Positions 1-9,370 are shown, numbered from the stretch's first letter. The stretch is DNA of 64,000 nt from JBAOHV01 sp963714875 (GCA_963714875.1 CAVQQI010000006.1:33275-97274), one strand, 5' to 3'. Translations and numbers: made by a program. Notes: generated by a model from the letters alone, not told the origin.

Positions 1-197
1 GTGACGGCGCCATGCACGTCATCGGCCCGATCAACATCTCGATCAAGGCGATCCTGCTGGTCGGCGTGGTCTTCTGGGCCCGCTTCTCGCTGCCCAGGTT
101 CCGTGAGGATCAGCTCCAGCAGTTGGCCTGGAAGTTCCTGATCCCGATCTCGCTCGCGAACATCGTCCTCACCGGCGTGATGAAGGTGGTCTTCTGA
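1..197 (+). CDS. nuoH: NADH-quinone oxidoreductase subunit H, C-terminal fragment
   Basis: This is the 3' end of nuoH, cut by the window edge; the reading frame is open from base 3. NuoH is the membrane subunit of complex I that forms the quinone-binding channel next to the peripheral arm. The visible ~64 residues hold the last two membrane helices and the conserved NuoH stretch WARFSLPRFREDQ followed by WKFLIP. The stop codon TGA shares its last base with the ATG of nuoI, so the two are translationally coupled. The order H-I-J-K-L-M-N is the standard nuo order, which makes the assignment firm although most of the protein is missing. Confidence 0.93.
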   Translation, partial: DGAMHVIGPINISIKAILLVGVVFWARFSLPRFREDQLQQLAWKFLIPISLANIVLTGVMKVVF

Positions 198-739
198 TGC
201 CCTCGAAGCCGCAGTTGCCCGGCGTCCTCAAGGGCATGGGCATCACCATGAAGACCGCCCTGGACACGATGTTCCCCGACGGTCCGCTCCGTCCGCCGTC
301 ACCCACCAAGGGTGCGGCGACGGTGCAGTACCCCCATGAGAAGGAAGAGCCCGCACCCCGTGCGCGTGGCGTCATCGCCCTCAAGGAGGAGAACTGCACC
401 TCGTGCATGCTGTGTGCCCGTGAGTGCCCGGACTGGTGCATCTACATCGAGGCGCACAAGACCCTCGCCCCGCCGCGGCGTGAGGGCGGCAAGCCCCGCT
501 CGGTCAACGAGCTCGACCGCTTCGACATCGACTACTCGCTGTGCATGTACTGCGGCATCTGCGTCGAGGTCTGCCCGTTCGAAGCGCTGTTCTGGAGCCC
601 CGAGTACGAGTACTCCGAGGTGCGCATCGCGGACCTGCTCCACGACAAGGACCGCCTCGGTCAGTGGATGGAGACCGTGCCCGACTTCGAGCCGCTCGAG
701 GCCGGGTCCGAGGTCAAGGTGAAGAAGGTGCCGCGATGA
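197..739 (+). CDS. nuoI: NADH-quinone oxidoreductase subunit I (2x[4Fe-4S] ferredoxin-like)
   Basis: NuoI carries the N6a and N6b [4Fe-4S] clusters that pass electrons towards N2 in the peripheral arm of complex I. Two complete cluster motifs are visible: Cys67/70/73 with Cys77 (CTSCMLCAREC) and Cys116/119/122 with Cys126 (CMYCGICVEVC). The length of 180 aa is normal. The start ATG overlaps the nuoH stop by one base, and its own stop overlaps the nuoJ start (ATGA). The C-terminal ~50 residues are acidic and typical of actinobacterial NuoI. Confidence 0.97.
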   Translation: MPSKPQLPGVLKGMGITMKTALDTMFPDGPLRPPSPTKGAATVQYPHEKEEPAPRARGVIALKEENCTSCMLCARECPDWCIYIEAHKTLAPPRREGGKPRSVNELDRFDIDYSLCMYCGICVEVCPFEALFWSPEYEYSEVRIADLLHDKDRLGQWMETVPDFEPLEAGSEVKVKKVPR

Positions 740-1311
740 CCGGCCTGCTCTCCGTGCTCGCCCAGGCCCCGACGCCGGAGCCGACCACCTTCGACGTCCC
801 CGCCAACGTGGTCTTCGCCGTCATGGCGGTGTTCATGATCGCCGCGGCCATCAGGGTGGTCACCACCAAGAACGTCGTGCACGCAGCACTGTGGCTCGTC
901 ATCGTGCTGGGCGGCGTCGGCGTCAACTACATCCTGTTGCAGGCCGAGTTCGTCGCCATCACCCAGTTCCTGGTGTACCTCGGCGCCGTGATCGTGCTGT
1001 TCCTGTTCGGCATCATGTTGACCAGGGCGCCGCTCGGGGTGTCCGACGACCTGAACAACAACCAGCGCTACGTCGGCATCGCCGCCGGCGGGCTGCTGCT
1101 GGTCGTGGTCGGCTACGCACTCATCGAGTCGTTCGGCGCCGACAAGTTGGACTTCCGGGCGTACGAGAACCTCGCCGAGCCCAACACCAACGGCCGCACC
1201 CAGGCGCTCGCCGACACCATCTTCGGTCAGTACCTGATCCCGTTCGAGATGATCTCGGTCCTGCTGCTCGCAGCGCTCATCGGCGCCATCGTCCTGGCGC
1301 GACGGGACTGA
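736..1311 (+). CDS. nuoJ: NADH-quinone oxidoreductase subunit J
   Basis: NuoJ is a five-helix membrane subunit of the proton-pumping arm of complex I. The 191-aa frame starts at the ATG inside the nuoI stop (ATGA overlap); a longer upstream reading of the same frame is only the shadow of nuoI. The conserved third-helix region QAEFVAITQFLVYLGAVIVL, which contains the pi-bulge helix linked to quinone/pump coupling, is present. A ~45-residue loop (DKLDFRAYENLAEPNTNGRT) precedes the last helix. Part of the nuo operon. Confidence 0.95.
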   Translation: MTGLLSVLAQAPTPEPTTFDVPANVVFAVMAVFMIAAAIRVVTTKNVVHAALWLVIVLGGVGVNYILLQAEFVAITQFLVYLGAVIVLFLFGIMLTRAPLGVSDDLNNNQRYVGIAAGGLLLVVVGYALIESFGADKLDFRAYENLAEPNTNGRTQALADTIFGQYLIPFEMISVLLLAALIGAIVLARRD

Positions 1312-1321
1312 GGGGGACCGC

Positions 1322-1618
1322 ATGCTGCTGAACCAGTTCCTCCTGTTGGCCGCGATCCTGTTCTCGATCGGCGTGTACGGCGTCATCGTCCGCAAGAACG
1401 GCGTGCTCGTGCTGATGTCGATCGAGCTGATCCTGACGGCGGTCAACATCAACCTGGTCGCGTTCTCGACCTTCTGGGGTCTCTCCGGTCAGGTCTTCGC
1501 CCTCTTCACCATCGCCATCGCCGCGGCAGAGGTCGGCGTCGGTCTGGCGATCGTGCTGCTCATCTACCGCAACAAGCGCTCCGTCGACATCGACGAGCTC
1601 GACGAGCTGAAGGGCTGA
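1322..1618 (+). CDS. nuoK: NADH-quinone oxidoreductase subunit K
   Basis: A small three-helix membrane subunit of complex I, 98 aa, exactly the family length. Helix 2 carries the conserved glutamate in LMSIELILTAVNINLVAFS, and helix 3 has AAAEVGVGLAIVLLIYR with the second conserved glutamate; both lie on the proton path. A strong ribosome binding site (GGGGGA) precedes the ATG, 10 bp after nuoJ. nuoL begins 5 bp after its stop. Confidence 0.96.
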   Translation: MLLNQFLLLAAILFSIGVYGVIVRKNGVLVLMSIELILTAVNINLVAFSTFWGLSGQVFALFTIAIAAAEVGVGLAIVLLIYRNKRSVDIDELDELKG

Positions 1619-1623
1619 GTCGC

Positions 1624-3933
1624 ATGTGGTTCTTCACCCACGTCTGGATCATCCCTGCGCTGATGGCGCTGTCGTTCCTGCTGATCCTGCTGTTCGGCAA
1701 GAAGCTGCCCAAGAAGGGCGCCGAGATCGGCGTCGTGTTCGTCGGCGCGGCGTTCGTGCTGTCGCTGCTGACCGCCGGCAACTGGATGACGTGGCGCGAC
1801 GACACGCCCAAGGGCATGGGCGAGGCCGCTGCGCTGTCCGATGTCGATCCCAGCTGCTCCGCGGTTGCCGAGGAAGCCCGCCTCGCGGGTGACGAGGCAG
1901 CCGAGGAGGGCGAGGAGAAGGGCGCCAAGGAGGCCGAGGGCGAGATCGAGGGCGGTCCCGGGATATCTGGCGACTCCGGCGACGAGGAGGGCTCCGGCAC
2001 CTCGGCGGCGCCGGCCACCGGCGAGTCCGCCGCACCCGCTGCAGCCGCCGCCGAAGAGGGGGGCAAGGAAGAGCTGCCCACCCGCCCGGTCGTCACGTGT
2101 GTGACCTGGTTCGACAACGGCAGCTCGTCGATCTCGATCGGCACGCTCGTCGACGGCCAGTCGGTGCTGATGCTCGTGGTCGTCACGCTCATCTCGCTGC
2201 TGGTGCACATCTTCTCGACCGACTACGTCAAGGGTGACCGCCGCTACACCCACTACTTCGCCTTCCTGTCGCTGTTCACCGCCTCGATGCTGTTCTTCGT
2301 CCTGTCGGAGAACACCCTGCAGATGATCGTGGGATGGGAGTTGGTCGGCGTCTGTTCCTTTGCGTTGATCGGCCACTGGTGGGAGGAGAAACCGAACTCC
2401 GACGCGGCCCTCAAGGCGTTCCTCACCAACCGCGTGGGCGACGTCGGCCTGCTGGTCGGCGTGATCATCCTGTACTTCGCGGCCAACAAGTCGTTCTCGA
2501 TCCTCGACATCAACATCCTGGCCAACGAGGGACAGATCCGTCAGTCGCTGCTGCTGGTCGCCTCGCTGTGCCTGATCACCGCGGTCATGTCGAAGTCGGG
2601 TCAGTTCATCCTGCACACCTGGCTGCCCGACGCCATGGCGGGCCCGACGCCGGTCTCGGCGCTCATCCACGCCGCGACCATGGTCGTCGCCGGCATCTAC
2701 ATGGTCGCCCGGCTGTACCCCGTGTTCTTCGAGGGCCTGGCGATCCCCGGGTCGTCGGTCAACGCACTGGCCGTCGTCGGCGCGGTCACCGCGCTGTTCG
2801 GCGCGCTGCTGGCCTTCGTCCAGAAGGACATCAAGAAGGTGCTCGCCTACTCCACCGTCTCGCAGCTGGGCTTCATGGTCACCGCGCTCGGTGTCGGCGC
2901 CTGGACCGCCGCCATGTTCCACCTGTTCACCCACGCCTTCTTCAAGGCCTGTCTGTTCCTCGGCGCCGGCTCACTCAGCCATGCGTGTCACCACAGCTTC
3001 AACATGGTCGACGACATGGGCGGACTGCGGAAGATCATGCCCAAGACGTTCGTGACCTACGTGATCGCGACACTCGCACTGTCGGGCATCTTCCCGCTGT
3101 CGGGGTTCTGGTCGAAGGACGAGATCCTGGCCGGTACCGGTTCCTTCCCGGGCACGGTCGGCGCCAACGGCACGTACCACCTGATGCTGGTCATGTTGCT
3201 GGTCGCCGCGTTCTGCACCGCGGCGTACATGACCCGCACCATCTGGTACGCGTTCTACGGCGAGTACCGGGGCCACGGCCACCCCCACGAGTCCGGCCCG
3301 CGCATCACCATCCCGTTGATGATCCTGGCCTTCCTCGGCGTCGTGGCCGGTGTGGCCAACCTGCCGTTCTCGTTCCTGGGGCTCGAGAAGTACCGCTTCG
3401 AGCACTTCGTCGAGCCGGTGGCGCTGTACTTCCCCGGCATCAGCCACGCCGAGTTCCACCCCGGCCTGGCGGTGTTCTCCGTCGCCGTCGGTGGCGCCGG
3501 CATCGTCCTGACCTACCTCTACTTCTGGAAGGGCGCCTTCTCGGGCCTGCACGGGTTGAGCGAGCGCAACGCCGCTGCTGCCTGGGGCAAGAAGGTGCTG
3601 GTCAACAAGTACTACTTCGACTGGCTCTACACCGACGTGATCGTGCGCTTCACCAAGCTGCCGCTCGCCCGTGCCGCCAACTGGTTCAACCAGCACGTCC
3701 TGGACGGCGCCGTGAACGCCGTCGGCGCAGGTGCTGCCGGGGCGGGCCGTTGGGTCTACAAGAACGTCGACCAGACCGTGGTCGATGGAGCGGTGAACAC
3801 GACCGGCAAGAGTGCCGGAAGCGCCGGTGGTGTCCTCCGACTGATGCAGTCCGGCCGGATCCAGCAGTACGCAGCCCTGTTCTTCGTGGGTGTTGCGGTG
3901 CTGACCGGCGTGTTCGTGGTGTTGATCGGCTGA
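1624..3933 (+). CDS. nuoL: NADH-quinone oxidoreductase subunit L, with acidic insertion
   Basis: NuoL is the distal antiporter-like pump subunit of complex I with the long lateral helix. The core is clear: ENTLQMIVGWELVGVCSFALIG, HTWLPDAMAGPTPVSALIHA with the pump lysine/histidine region, and FHLFTHAFFKACLFLGAGS. The protein is 769 aa, longer than most NuoL (about 610-660). Much of the extra length lies at residues ~79-155, a low-complexity Glu/Ala/Gly/Ser loop between the first two membrane helices, flanked by Cys78 and Cys159 and probably extracytoplasmic. The C-terminus (residues ~640-769) covers the lateral helix and terminal transmembrane anchor. Confidence 0.95.
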   Translation: MWFFTHVWIIPALMALSFLLILLFGKKLPKKGAEIGVVFVGAAFVLSLLTAGNWMTWRDDTPKGMGEAAALSDVDPSCSAVAEEARLAGDEAAEEGEEKGAKEAEGEIEGGPGISGDSGDEEGSGTSAAPATGESAAPAAAAAEEGGKEELPTRPVVTCVTWFDNGSSSISIGTLVDGQSVLMLVVVTLISLLVHIFSTDYVKGDRRYTHYFAFLSLFTASMLFFVLSENTLQMIVGWELVGVCSFALIGHWWEEKPNSDAALKAFLTNRVGDVGLLVGVIILYFAANKSFSILDINILANEGQIRQSLLLVASLCLITAVMSKSGQFILHTWLPDAMAGPTPVSALIHAATMVVAGIYMVARLYPVFFEGLAIPGSSVNALAVVGAVTALFGALLAFVQKDIKKVLAYSTVSQLGFMVTALGVGAWTAAMFHLFTHAFFKACLFLGAGSLSHACHHSFNMVDDMGGLRKIMPKTFVTYVIATLALSGIFPLSGFWSKDEILAGTGSFPGTVGANGTYHLMLVMLLVAAFCTAAYMTRTIWYAFYGEYRGHGHPHESGPRITIPLMILAFLGVVAGVANLPFSFLGLEKYRFEHFVEPVALYFPGISHAEFHPGLAVFSVAVGGAGIVLTYLYFWKGAFSGLHGLSERNAAAAWGKKVLVNKYYFDWLYTDVIVRFTKLPLARAANWFNQHVLDGAVNAVGAGAAGAGRWVYKNVDQTVVDGAVNTTGKSAGSAGGVLRLMQSGRIQQYAALFFVGVAVLTGVFVVLIG

Positions 3934-3958
3934 TGACGAGTAGGGAGAGCCGAAACCG

Positions 3959-5512
3959 ATGACTGATTTCCTGAACGACTGGGGCTTGATCCTCACCATC
4001 TTCCTGCCATTGGCAGGAGCGTTGGTGACGATGGCGATCCCCAAGGAGTCGGAGGGGACCATCAAGGCGATGGCGTTGGGTACCTCCCTCGTCACCGCAG
4101 CAGTGGGCCTGCTCCTCCTCGTCGACTTCGACTACAGCAGGGCCGGCGAGCTGCAGTTCCTCGTCGACCGCCAGTGGATCGAGCTGATCAACGCCCGGTT
4201 CATCCTGGGTCTCGACGGGTTGTCGTTGCCGCTGCTGGCGCTGACCCTCGGCATCGTGCCGCTGGTCATCATCTACAGCTGGGACCACATCCCCTCGCCG
4301 GGCAACCCCAAGGCGTTCTTCGCCCTGATGCTCATCCTCGAGACCGGCATGGTCGGCTCGTTCCTGGCCCAGGACCTGATCCTGTTCTTCGTCTTCTTCG
4401 AGGTCGTCCTGCTGCCGATGTACTTCCTCATCGGTGTGTGGGGCGGACCGGAGCGCCAGTACGCGTCGATCAAGTTCTTCCTCTACACGCTGTTCGGCTC
4501 GGCGTTGATGATCGTGTCGTTCCTGGCGGTGTACTTCCTGTCGACCGATCCGGCGACGGGCGAGGCACTCCGCACCTTCGACATGCGCATCCTGAGCGAG
4601 GTCGGCGGCGCCGGCATCGCCCGGACCACCGCCATCGTCATCTTCGGCGGCATGTTCATGGGCTTCGGCATCAAGGTGCCGATGTTCCCGTTCCACACCT
4701 GGCTGCCCGACGCCCACACCCAGGCGCCCACCGCCGGCTCGGTCATCCTGGCAGCAGTGCTGTTGAAGCTCGGCACCTACGGCTTCATCCGCATCGCCAT
4801 CCCGATCCTGCCCGAAGGTGCCCGCTGGTGGGCGCCCATCATCGGCATCCTCGCGGTGATCGGCATCATCTACGGCGCCCTCGGATGTCTGGCCCAGACC
4901 GACATGAAGCGGCTGATCGCCTTCTCGTCGGTGGCGCACATGGGCTACGTCATGTTGGGCATCGCCACCCTGACCGACTTCGGCATGAACGCCGCGGTGT
5001 TCGGCATGGTCGCCCACGGTCTGATCACCGGCCTGCTGTTCTTCATCGCCGGTTCGATGAAGGACCGCTACCACACCCTGGAGATCAAGCGACTCGGCGG
5101 TCTGCTCATCTCTGCGCCGCGGATGGGCTGGATCTACGGTCTGGCCACCATGGCGTCGCTCGGTCTGCCCGGCCTCGCCGGGTTCTGGGGCGAGTTCCCG
5201 GCCATCCTGTCGGCCTACAACCCTGCGGTGGGGCTCAACCTGGTGCTGTTCCGCACGCTCATGGTGATCGCAGCGCTGGGCACGGTGCTCGCTGCGGGCT
5301 ACCTGCTGTGGCTGTACCAGCGCACCGCCTTCGGGACGCCGACCGAGGAGTTCGCCGAGGACCCGGCGATCACCGACGTGACTCGCACCGAGTGGATCGC
5401 CTGGACGCCGATCATCATCGGCATCGTGGTGTTCGGTCTCTTCCCGGGCCTCATCTTCGACGTCACCAACCCGGCCATCACCGCCATCGCCGCGGTCGTC
5501 GGCGGGAACTGA
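3959..5512 (+). CDS. nuoM: NADH-quinone oxidoreductase subunit M
   Basis: NuoM is the middle antiporter-like pump subunit of complex I. The 517-aa protein has the usual 14 helices. Landmarks are FFVFFEVVLLPMYFLIGVWG with the essential membrane glutamate, FHTWLPDAHTQAPTAGSVIL with the broken helix, and MKRLIAFSSVAHMGYVMLG. The start follows the ribosome binding site AGGGAGAG, 25 bp after nuoL. nuoN begins 6 bp after the stop. Confidence 0.96.
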   Translation: MTDFLNDWGLILTIFLPLAGALVTMAIPKESEGTIKAMALGTSLVTAAVGLLLLVDFDYSRAGELQFLVDRQWIELINARFILGLDGLSLPLLALTLGIVPLVIIYSWDHIPSPGNPKAFFALMLILETGMVGSFLAQDLILFFVFFEVVLLPMYFLIGVWGGPERQYASIKFFLYTLFGSALMIVSFLAVYFLSTDPATGEALRTFDMRILSEVGGAGIARTTAIVIFGGMFMGFGIKVPMFPFHTWLPDAHTQAPTAGSVILAAVLLKLGTYGFIRIAIPILPEGARWWAPIIGILAVIGIIYGALGCLAQTDMKRLIAFSSVAHMGYVMLGIATLTDFGMNAAVFGMVAHGLITGLLFFIAGSMKDRYHTLEIKRLGGLLISAPRMGWIYGLATMASLGLPGLAGFWGEFPAILSAYNPAVGLNLVLFRTLMVIAALGTVLAAGYLLWLYQRTAFGTPTEEFAEDPAITDVTRTEWIAWTPIIIGIVVFGLFPGLIFDVTNPAITAIAAVVGGN

Positions 5513-5518
5513 TCCGTC

Positions 5519-7039
5519 GTGCTCGCCGTCCTCGCCCAACTCTTCCCCGATCCGGGGTACCAGACGCCCACGCTCGACTGGCACGCGCTCGCCCCCGAGA
5601 TCGTGCTGTCGATCGGCGGCTGCCTGCTGATCCTGCTCGACGCGGTGAAGCTGGACCGGGCGAAGCCGTTCATGCCGGCGCTGGCGAACCTGACGTTGCT
5701 GGGGGCGCTGATCCCGATCATCACCCTCGCCGTCGACGGCCAGACCCGGGTGCTGTTCGGCGGTTCGTTCGTCGTCGACCCGATGTCGCTGCTGCTCAAG
5801 GCCCTGTTCCTGGTGAGCGGCTACGTCGTCATCCTGTTGTCGACCAACTACGTCGCCGAGGGTGACTACTGGGAGAGCGAGTACTACTCGCTGTTGACCA
5901 CCGCCATCCTCGGCATGGTCATCATGGCCTCGGCACGTGACCTGATCACGATCTTCGTCGCACTCGAGCTGCTCTCCATCCCCGCCTACATGCTCGCCGC
6001 CTGGCGCAAGGGCGACGAGAAGAGCAACGAGGCGGGGCTGAAGTACTACCTGATGGGTGTGTTCGCCTCGGCCGTGCTGCTCTACGGCATGTCGCTCGCG
6101 TTCGGCGTTGGTCGCTCGACCCGCCTGGACGTCATCGCGTCGAACCTCGCGAACCTCCCCGACGAGGGCGTGCCGGTGGTGACCCTGGCGATCCTGTTCG
6201 TCGTGATCGGCTTGGCGTTCAAGGTCTCGGCGGTGCCGTTCCACACCTGGGCCCCCGACACCTACGAGGGCTCGCCGACACCGGTCACCGCGTTCCTCGC
6301 GGTGGCGTCCAAGACCGCAGGGTTCGTGGCGCTCATCCAGATCGTGTTCTACGGGTTCTACGTCCGCCCCGACGTGATCGAACCGCTGTTCTTCGTGCTC
6401 TCGGTCGCGTCGATGACCGTCGGCAACCTGATCGCGCTGCGCCAGACCAACCTGGTGCGCATGCTCGCCTACTCGGGCATCGCCCAGGCCGGGTTCATCC
6501 TCGCTCCGTTCGTGGTGATCGACCAGAACCGCGAAGCGGCGCTGTCGTCGATCGTGACCTACCTGGTGATCTATGCGGCGATGACCCTCGGCGCCTTCGC
6601 GGTGATCATCGCGATCGCCCGCAAGACCCGCTCCGCGGAGATCTCCTCGATGGGTGGCCTGTTCAACTACATGCCGGCGATGACCGTGGCGATGACCATC
6701 TTCCTGGCCTCGTTGACCGGCATCCCGCCGCTGGGCGGTTGGTACGCCAAGTTCTCGGTCTGGTCGGCACTGGTGGGCGCGGACACCAGCCTGGGCTACG
6801 TCCTGGCGGTGGTCATGGCGCTCAACACCGTGATCGCCGCGTACTACTACATGAACGTCGCGAAGACGATGTGGTTCGACCCGGTGCCGGACGGCGACGT
6901 GACCCCCGCACGTGTGCCGGCGGGGCTGACCGCCGCCATCGTGCTGGCCGGAGTGGCGACCCTGGTGCTCGGTGTGTTCCCCGGGCTCATCACCGACATC
7001 TCGAACTTCGCTCCGGACATCACCGCACTCGGCCGCTAG
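5519..7039 (+). CDS. nuoN: NADH-quinone oxidoreductase subunit N
   Basis: NuoN is the third antiporter-like subunit, next to NuoK/J in complex I. The 506-aa frame opens at a GTG 6 bp after nuoM. Conserved segments include ITIFVALELLSIPAYMLAAW, KYYLMGVFASAVLLYGMSL, FKVSAVPFHTWAPDTYEGSP and RMLAYSGIAQAGFIL. It ends the nuo operon proper; only 12 bp separate it from the methyltransferase gene at 7052, which may be co-transcribed. Confidence 0.96.
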   Translation: MLAVLAQLFPDPGYQTPTLDWHALAPEIVLSIGGCLLILLDAVKLDRAKPFMPALANLTLLGALIPIITLAVDGQTRVLFGGSFVVDPMSLLLKALFLVSGYVVILLSTNYVAEGDYWESEYYSLLTTAILGMVIMASARDLITIFVALELLSIPAYMLAAWRKGDEKSNEAGLKYYLMGVFASAVLLYGMSLAFGVGRSTRLDVIASNLANLPDEGVPVVTLAILFVVIGLAFKVSAVPFHTWAPDTYEGSPTPVTAFLAVASKTAGFVALIQIVFYGFYVRPDVIEPLFFVLSVASMTVGNLIALRQTNLVRMLAYSGIAQAGFILAPFVVIDQNREAALSSIVTYLVIYAAMTLGAFAVIIAIARKTRSAEISSMGGLFNYMPAMTVAMTIFLASLTGIPPLGGWYAKFSVWSALVGADTSLGYVLAVVMALNTVIAAYYYMNVAKTMWFDPVPDGDVTPARVPAGLTAAIVLAGVATLVLGVFPGLITDISNFAPDITALGR

Positions 7040-7051
7040 GTCGTCGTAGCG

Positions 7052-8302
7052 GTGCAGGGCGACGTGACGGGGGGCGGATCGCCCAGTGCCGGGCCGCTCG
7101 GCGCCGGTGGGGCCGGTGTCGGGGTCGGATCGATCGCGGCGGGGGTGGCCGCGGCCGGATCCGACCGCCGCGTGCACCGTGGGGTGCGCGACCGGATCGT
7201 GCGCAGCGGATCGATCCCGTTCTCGGAGTTCATGGACCTGGCGCTCTACGCCCCCGGCGAGGGCTTCTTCGCCACCGGTGGCGGAGCGGGTCGTGGCGGC
7301 GCCGACTTCGTCACCAGCCCCGAGGTCGGGCCGCTGTTCGGTGTGCTGGTGGGGGAGTACCTGGACCGACGATGGGAGGCGCTGGGCTGCCCGGACCCGT
7401 TCGTGGTGATCGAATCCGCAGCGGGCCGTGGCGCCCTGGCCATGTCGGTCCTCGCCGCCTCACCGCGCTGTCGTGCAGCGCTTCGCTACGTGCTGGTCGA
7501 ACGCTCCGAGGACCTGCGTGCACGTCAGGGACTGCACCTGTCGATCGGCCACCCGTTCGAGGTGCTGGGCCCGTCGGTGGACCCCGAGGACCCGTGGGCG
7601 GTCGGTCCCGGGCGAGGGTCGGGACCGCTGCTCTGCTCGCTCGAGGATCTGCCGGTCGAGGCCGTCGACGGCGTGGTGTTCGCGAACGAACTGCTCGACA
7701 ATGTGCCGTTCCAGCTGGTGGAGCGCACCGTCGGTGGGTGGCTCGAGGTGCGTGTCACCTCGCTCGGTGACGAGTTCGTGGAGCTGACGGTGCCGCTCGA
7801 CGAACCGAGCAGCCGGCGTGCCGACGAGCTTGCACCCGACGCCCTGCCCGGCGCGCGGATCCCGCTGCAGTCCGCCGCGGTCGACTGGCTGCGTCGAGCG
7901 GTCGGGACCGTACGGAGCGGTTCGGTGGTGGCGATCGACTACACGAGCTCGACCCCGGAGCTGGCCCGACGTCCGCAGTGGGACTGGCTGCGCACCTACC
8001 GTGCACACGACCGGGGCGCGGGTCCGCTGGTCGCGCCGGGTTCCCAGGACATCACCGTCGAAGTGGCGGTCGACCAGTTGGCGGCCGCAGCGGCGCCGAC
8101 GCGCCGGTCGACCCAGGCCGACTGGTTGCGCCGCCACGGGATCGATGAGCTGGTCGAGGAGGGGCGGCGGATCTGGAACGCCTCGGCGTCCGCCCCGGGG
8201 ATCGACGCGATGCGGGCGCGCAGTCGTGTGAGCGAGGCCGAGGCCCTGCTCGACGCCGGTGGTCTGGGTGCGTTCGAGGTGCTCGAATGGGACCTCCCAT
8301 GA
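7052..8302 (+). CDS. SAM-dependent methyltransferase, MidA/NDUFAF7 (DUF185) family
   Basis: The 416-aa protein belongs to the MidA/NDUFAF7 family. In mitochondria the family member methylates an arginine of the 49-kDa (NuoD-type) subunit during complex I assembly. Visible signs are the N-terminal motif SIPFSEFMDLALYAPGEGFF (residues ~54-73), TSPEVGPLFG, the SAM-binding loop IESAAGRGAL (~120-129) and the family signature NELLDNVPF (~212-220). The GTG start at 7052 gives a glycine-rich leader of ~35 residues; the GTG at 7064 is an alternative. Position 12 bp downstream of nuoN fits a role in assembly or modification of complex I, but that is inference. It overlaps the next gene by an ATGA. Confidence 0.85.
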   Translation: MQGDVTGGGSPSAGPLGAGGAGVGVGSIAAGVAAAGSDRRVHRGVRDRIVRSGSIPFSEFMDLALYAPGEGFFATGGGAGRGGADFVTSPEVGPLFGVLVGEYLDRRWEALGCPDPFVVIESAAGRGALAMSVLAASPRCRAALRYVLVERSEDLRARQGLHLSIGHPFEVLGPSVDPEDPWAVGPGRGSGPLLCSLEDLPVEAVDGVVFANELLDNVPFQLVERTVGGWLEVRVTSLGDEFVELTVPLDEPSSRRADELAPDALPGARIPLQSAAVDWLRRAVGTVRSGSVVAIDYTSSTPELARRPQWDWLRTYRAHDRGAGPLVAPGSQDITVEVAVDQLAAAAAPTRRSTQADWLRRHGIDELVEEGRRIWNASASAPGIDAMRARSRVSEAEALLDAGGLGAFEVLEWDLP

Positions 8303-9238
8303 GCGATCCTGCGCCCTCGCTGTTCCCTGGACTCGATGCCCCCGCCGGCCCCGTGTCCGCCGAACCGGGGGCACAAACACCTGCCACGGCGCGCACAACC
8401 ACACCCGGTTCAGCGGAGCGGACGGCGGTTCCGGGCACCGATGGCTCCCCGTCGGCCACACTGGGCGACGGCGCAGTGATCGATCTGACCGGCCAGGTCG
8501 CGCTGGTCACCGGCGGCAACGGTGGTATCGGACTGGGCATGGCCGAGGGTCTGGTGCTCGCCGGTGCGGCGGTCGCGATCTGCGGACGCAACACCGACAA
8601 GCTCGATGCGGCGGTCGAGCACCTGCACCGACTGCGTCCGGATGCTCAGGTCGAGGCCTTTCGCTGCGACGTGGCGGTCGAGTCCGAGGTGGCAGACGTG
8701 GTCGGTTTCACCGTGGACCGGTTCGGCCGCCTCGATGCGTGCGTCGCGAACGCCGGGATCTCCGGCGACGCCGCGATCCTCGATCTGAGCCTCGATGAGT
8801 GGCGACGTGTGCTGTCGGTCAACCTCGACGGGGCGTTCGTCACGCTGCGCGAAGCGGCCCGGCAGATGGTCGCCCAGGGTGAGGGAGGGGCGCTGGTGGC
8901 GGTGTCCTCGACCTCGTCGGAGCACGGAGCGCCTCGCAACGCCCACTACGCCGTGTCGAAAGCGGGGGTGTTGGCGCTGGTCCGATCGATGGCGGTGGCC
9001 CTGGCGCGGGAGCGGATCCGGGCGAACTCGCTGGTGCCGGGCTGGACGCTGACCGAACTGACCGCCGCCGGCTACGAATACGACAAGTTCCGTGACGCGA
9101 CCATTCGCGCGCACGCCGGTGCGCCGGTGGGGTCAGCCCGAGGACTTCCGCACCGTCGCAGCGTTCCTGTGCGACAAGCGCAACGTCTTCCACACCGGCG
9201 ACGAGGTCACCTTGGACGGCGGCTACACCGTCTACTGA
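8299..9238 (+). CDS. short-chain dehydrogenase/reductase, frame-interrupted near the 3' end
   Basis: A classical SDR. The cofactor loop TGGNGGIG, NAG, the catalytic Ser in AVSSTSSEHG and the YxxxK pair (HYAVSK) are all present. The start ATG at 8299 overlaps the preceding stop (ATGA); a proline/alanine-rich leader of ~60 residues precedes the Rossmann fold, so a GTG start just before IDLTGQVALVTGG is possible. After the segment ending AHAGAP, at about 9121-9130, the frame must move by one extra base to read the normal C-terminus (WGQPEDFRTVAAFLC ... LDGGYTVY), which stops at 9238. Without the shift the frame runs on meaninglessly to 9360. Substrate unknown. Confidence 0.75.
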
Positions 9239-9290
9239 ACCGGTCTCGACCGACCGACCCGCTCGAGCGCTCCAGAAAGATTGCGCAGAC

Positions 9291-9321
9291 CGTCCCGAAA
9301 AACGGGACACTCTGCGGATTT
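9291..9321 (+). repeat. Intergenic hairpin repeat, copy 1
   Basis: A 31-bp element with a 6-bp stem and A-rich loop, GTCCCG-AAAAA-CGGGAC, followed by ACTCTGCGGATTT. Two diverged copies follow within 125 bp (9371 and 9412), and one near-identical copy lies 31 kb away at 40798. The whole 296-bp gap between the SDR and acsA is filled by these elements, and I see no gene in it. Confidence 0.75.
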
Positions 9322-9370
9322 CGATTCGCCGTGTCGAGGGACAGGCCGGGGGAGCGCTGATCGACGCGAC

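Noticed and set aside
3686..7177. Very long (1163-residue) frame on the minus strand opposite nuoM/nuoN
   Set aside because: It is composed of Asp/His/Arg/Gln-rich text typical of the antisense of high-GC genes and lies wholly opposite certain complex I genes.
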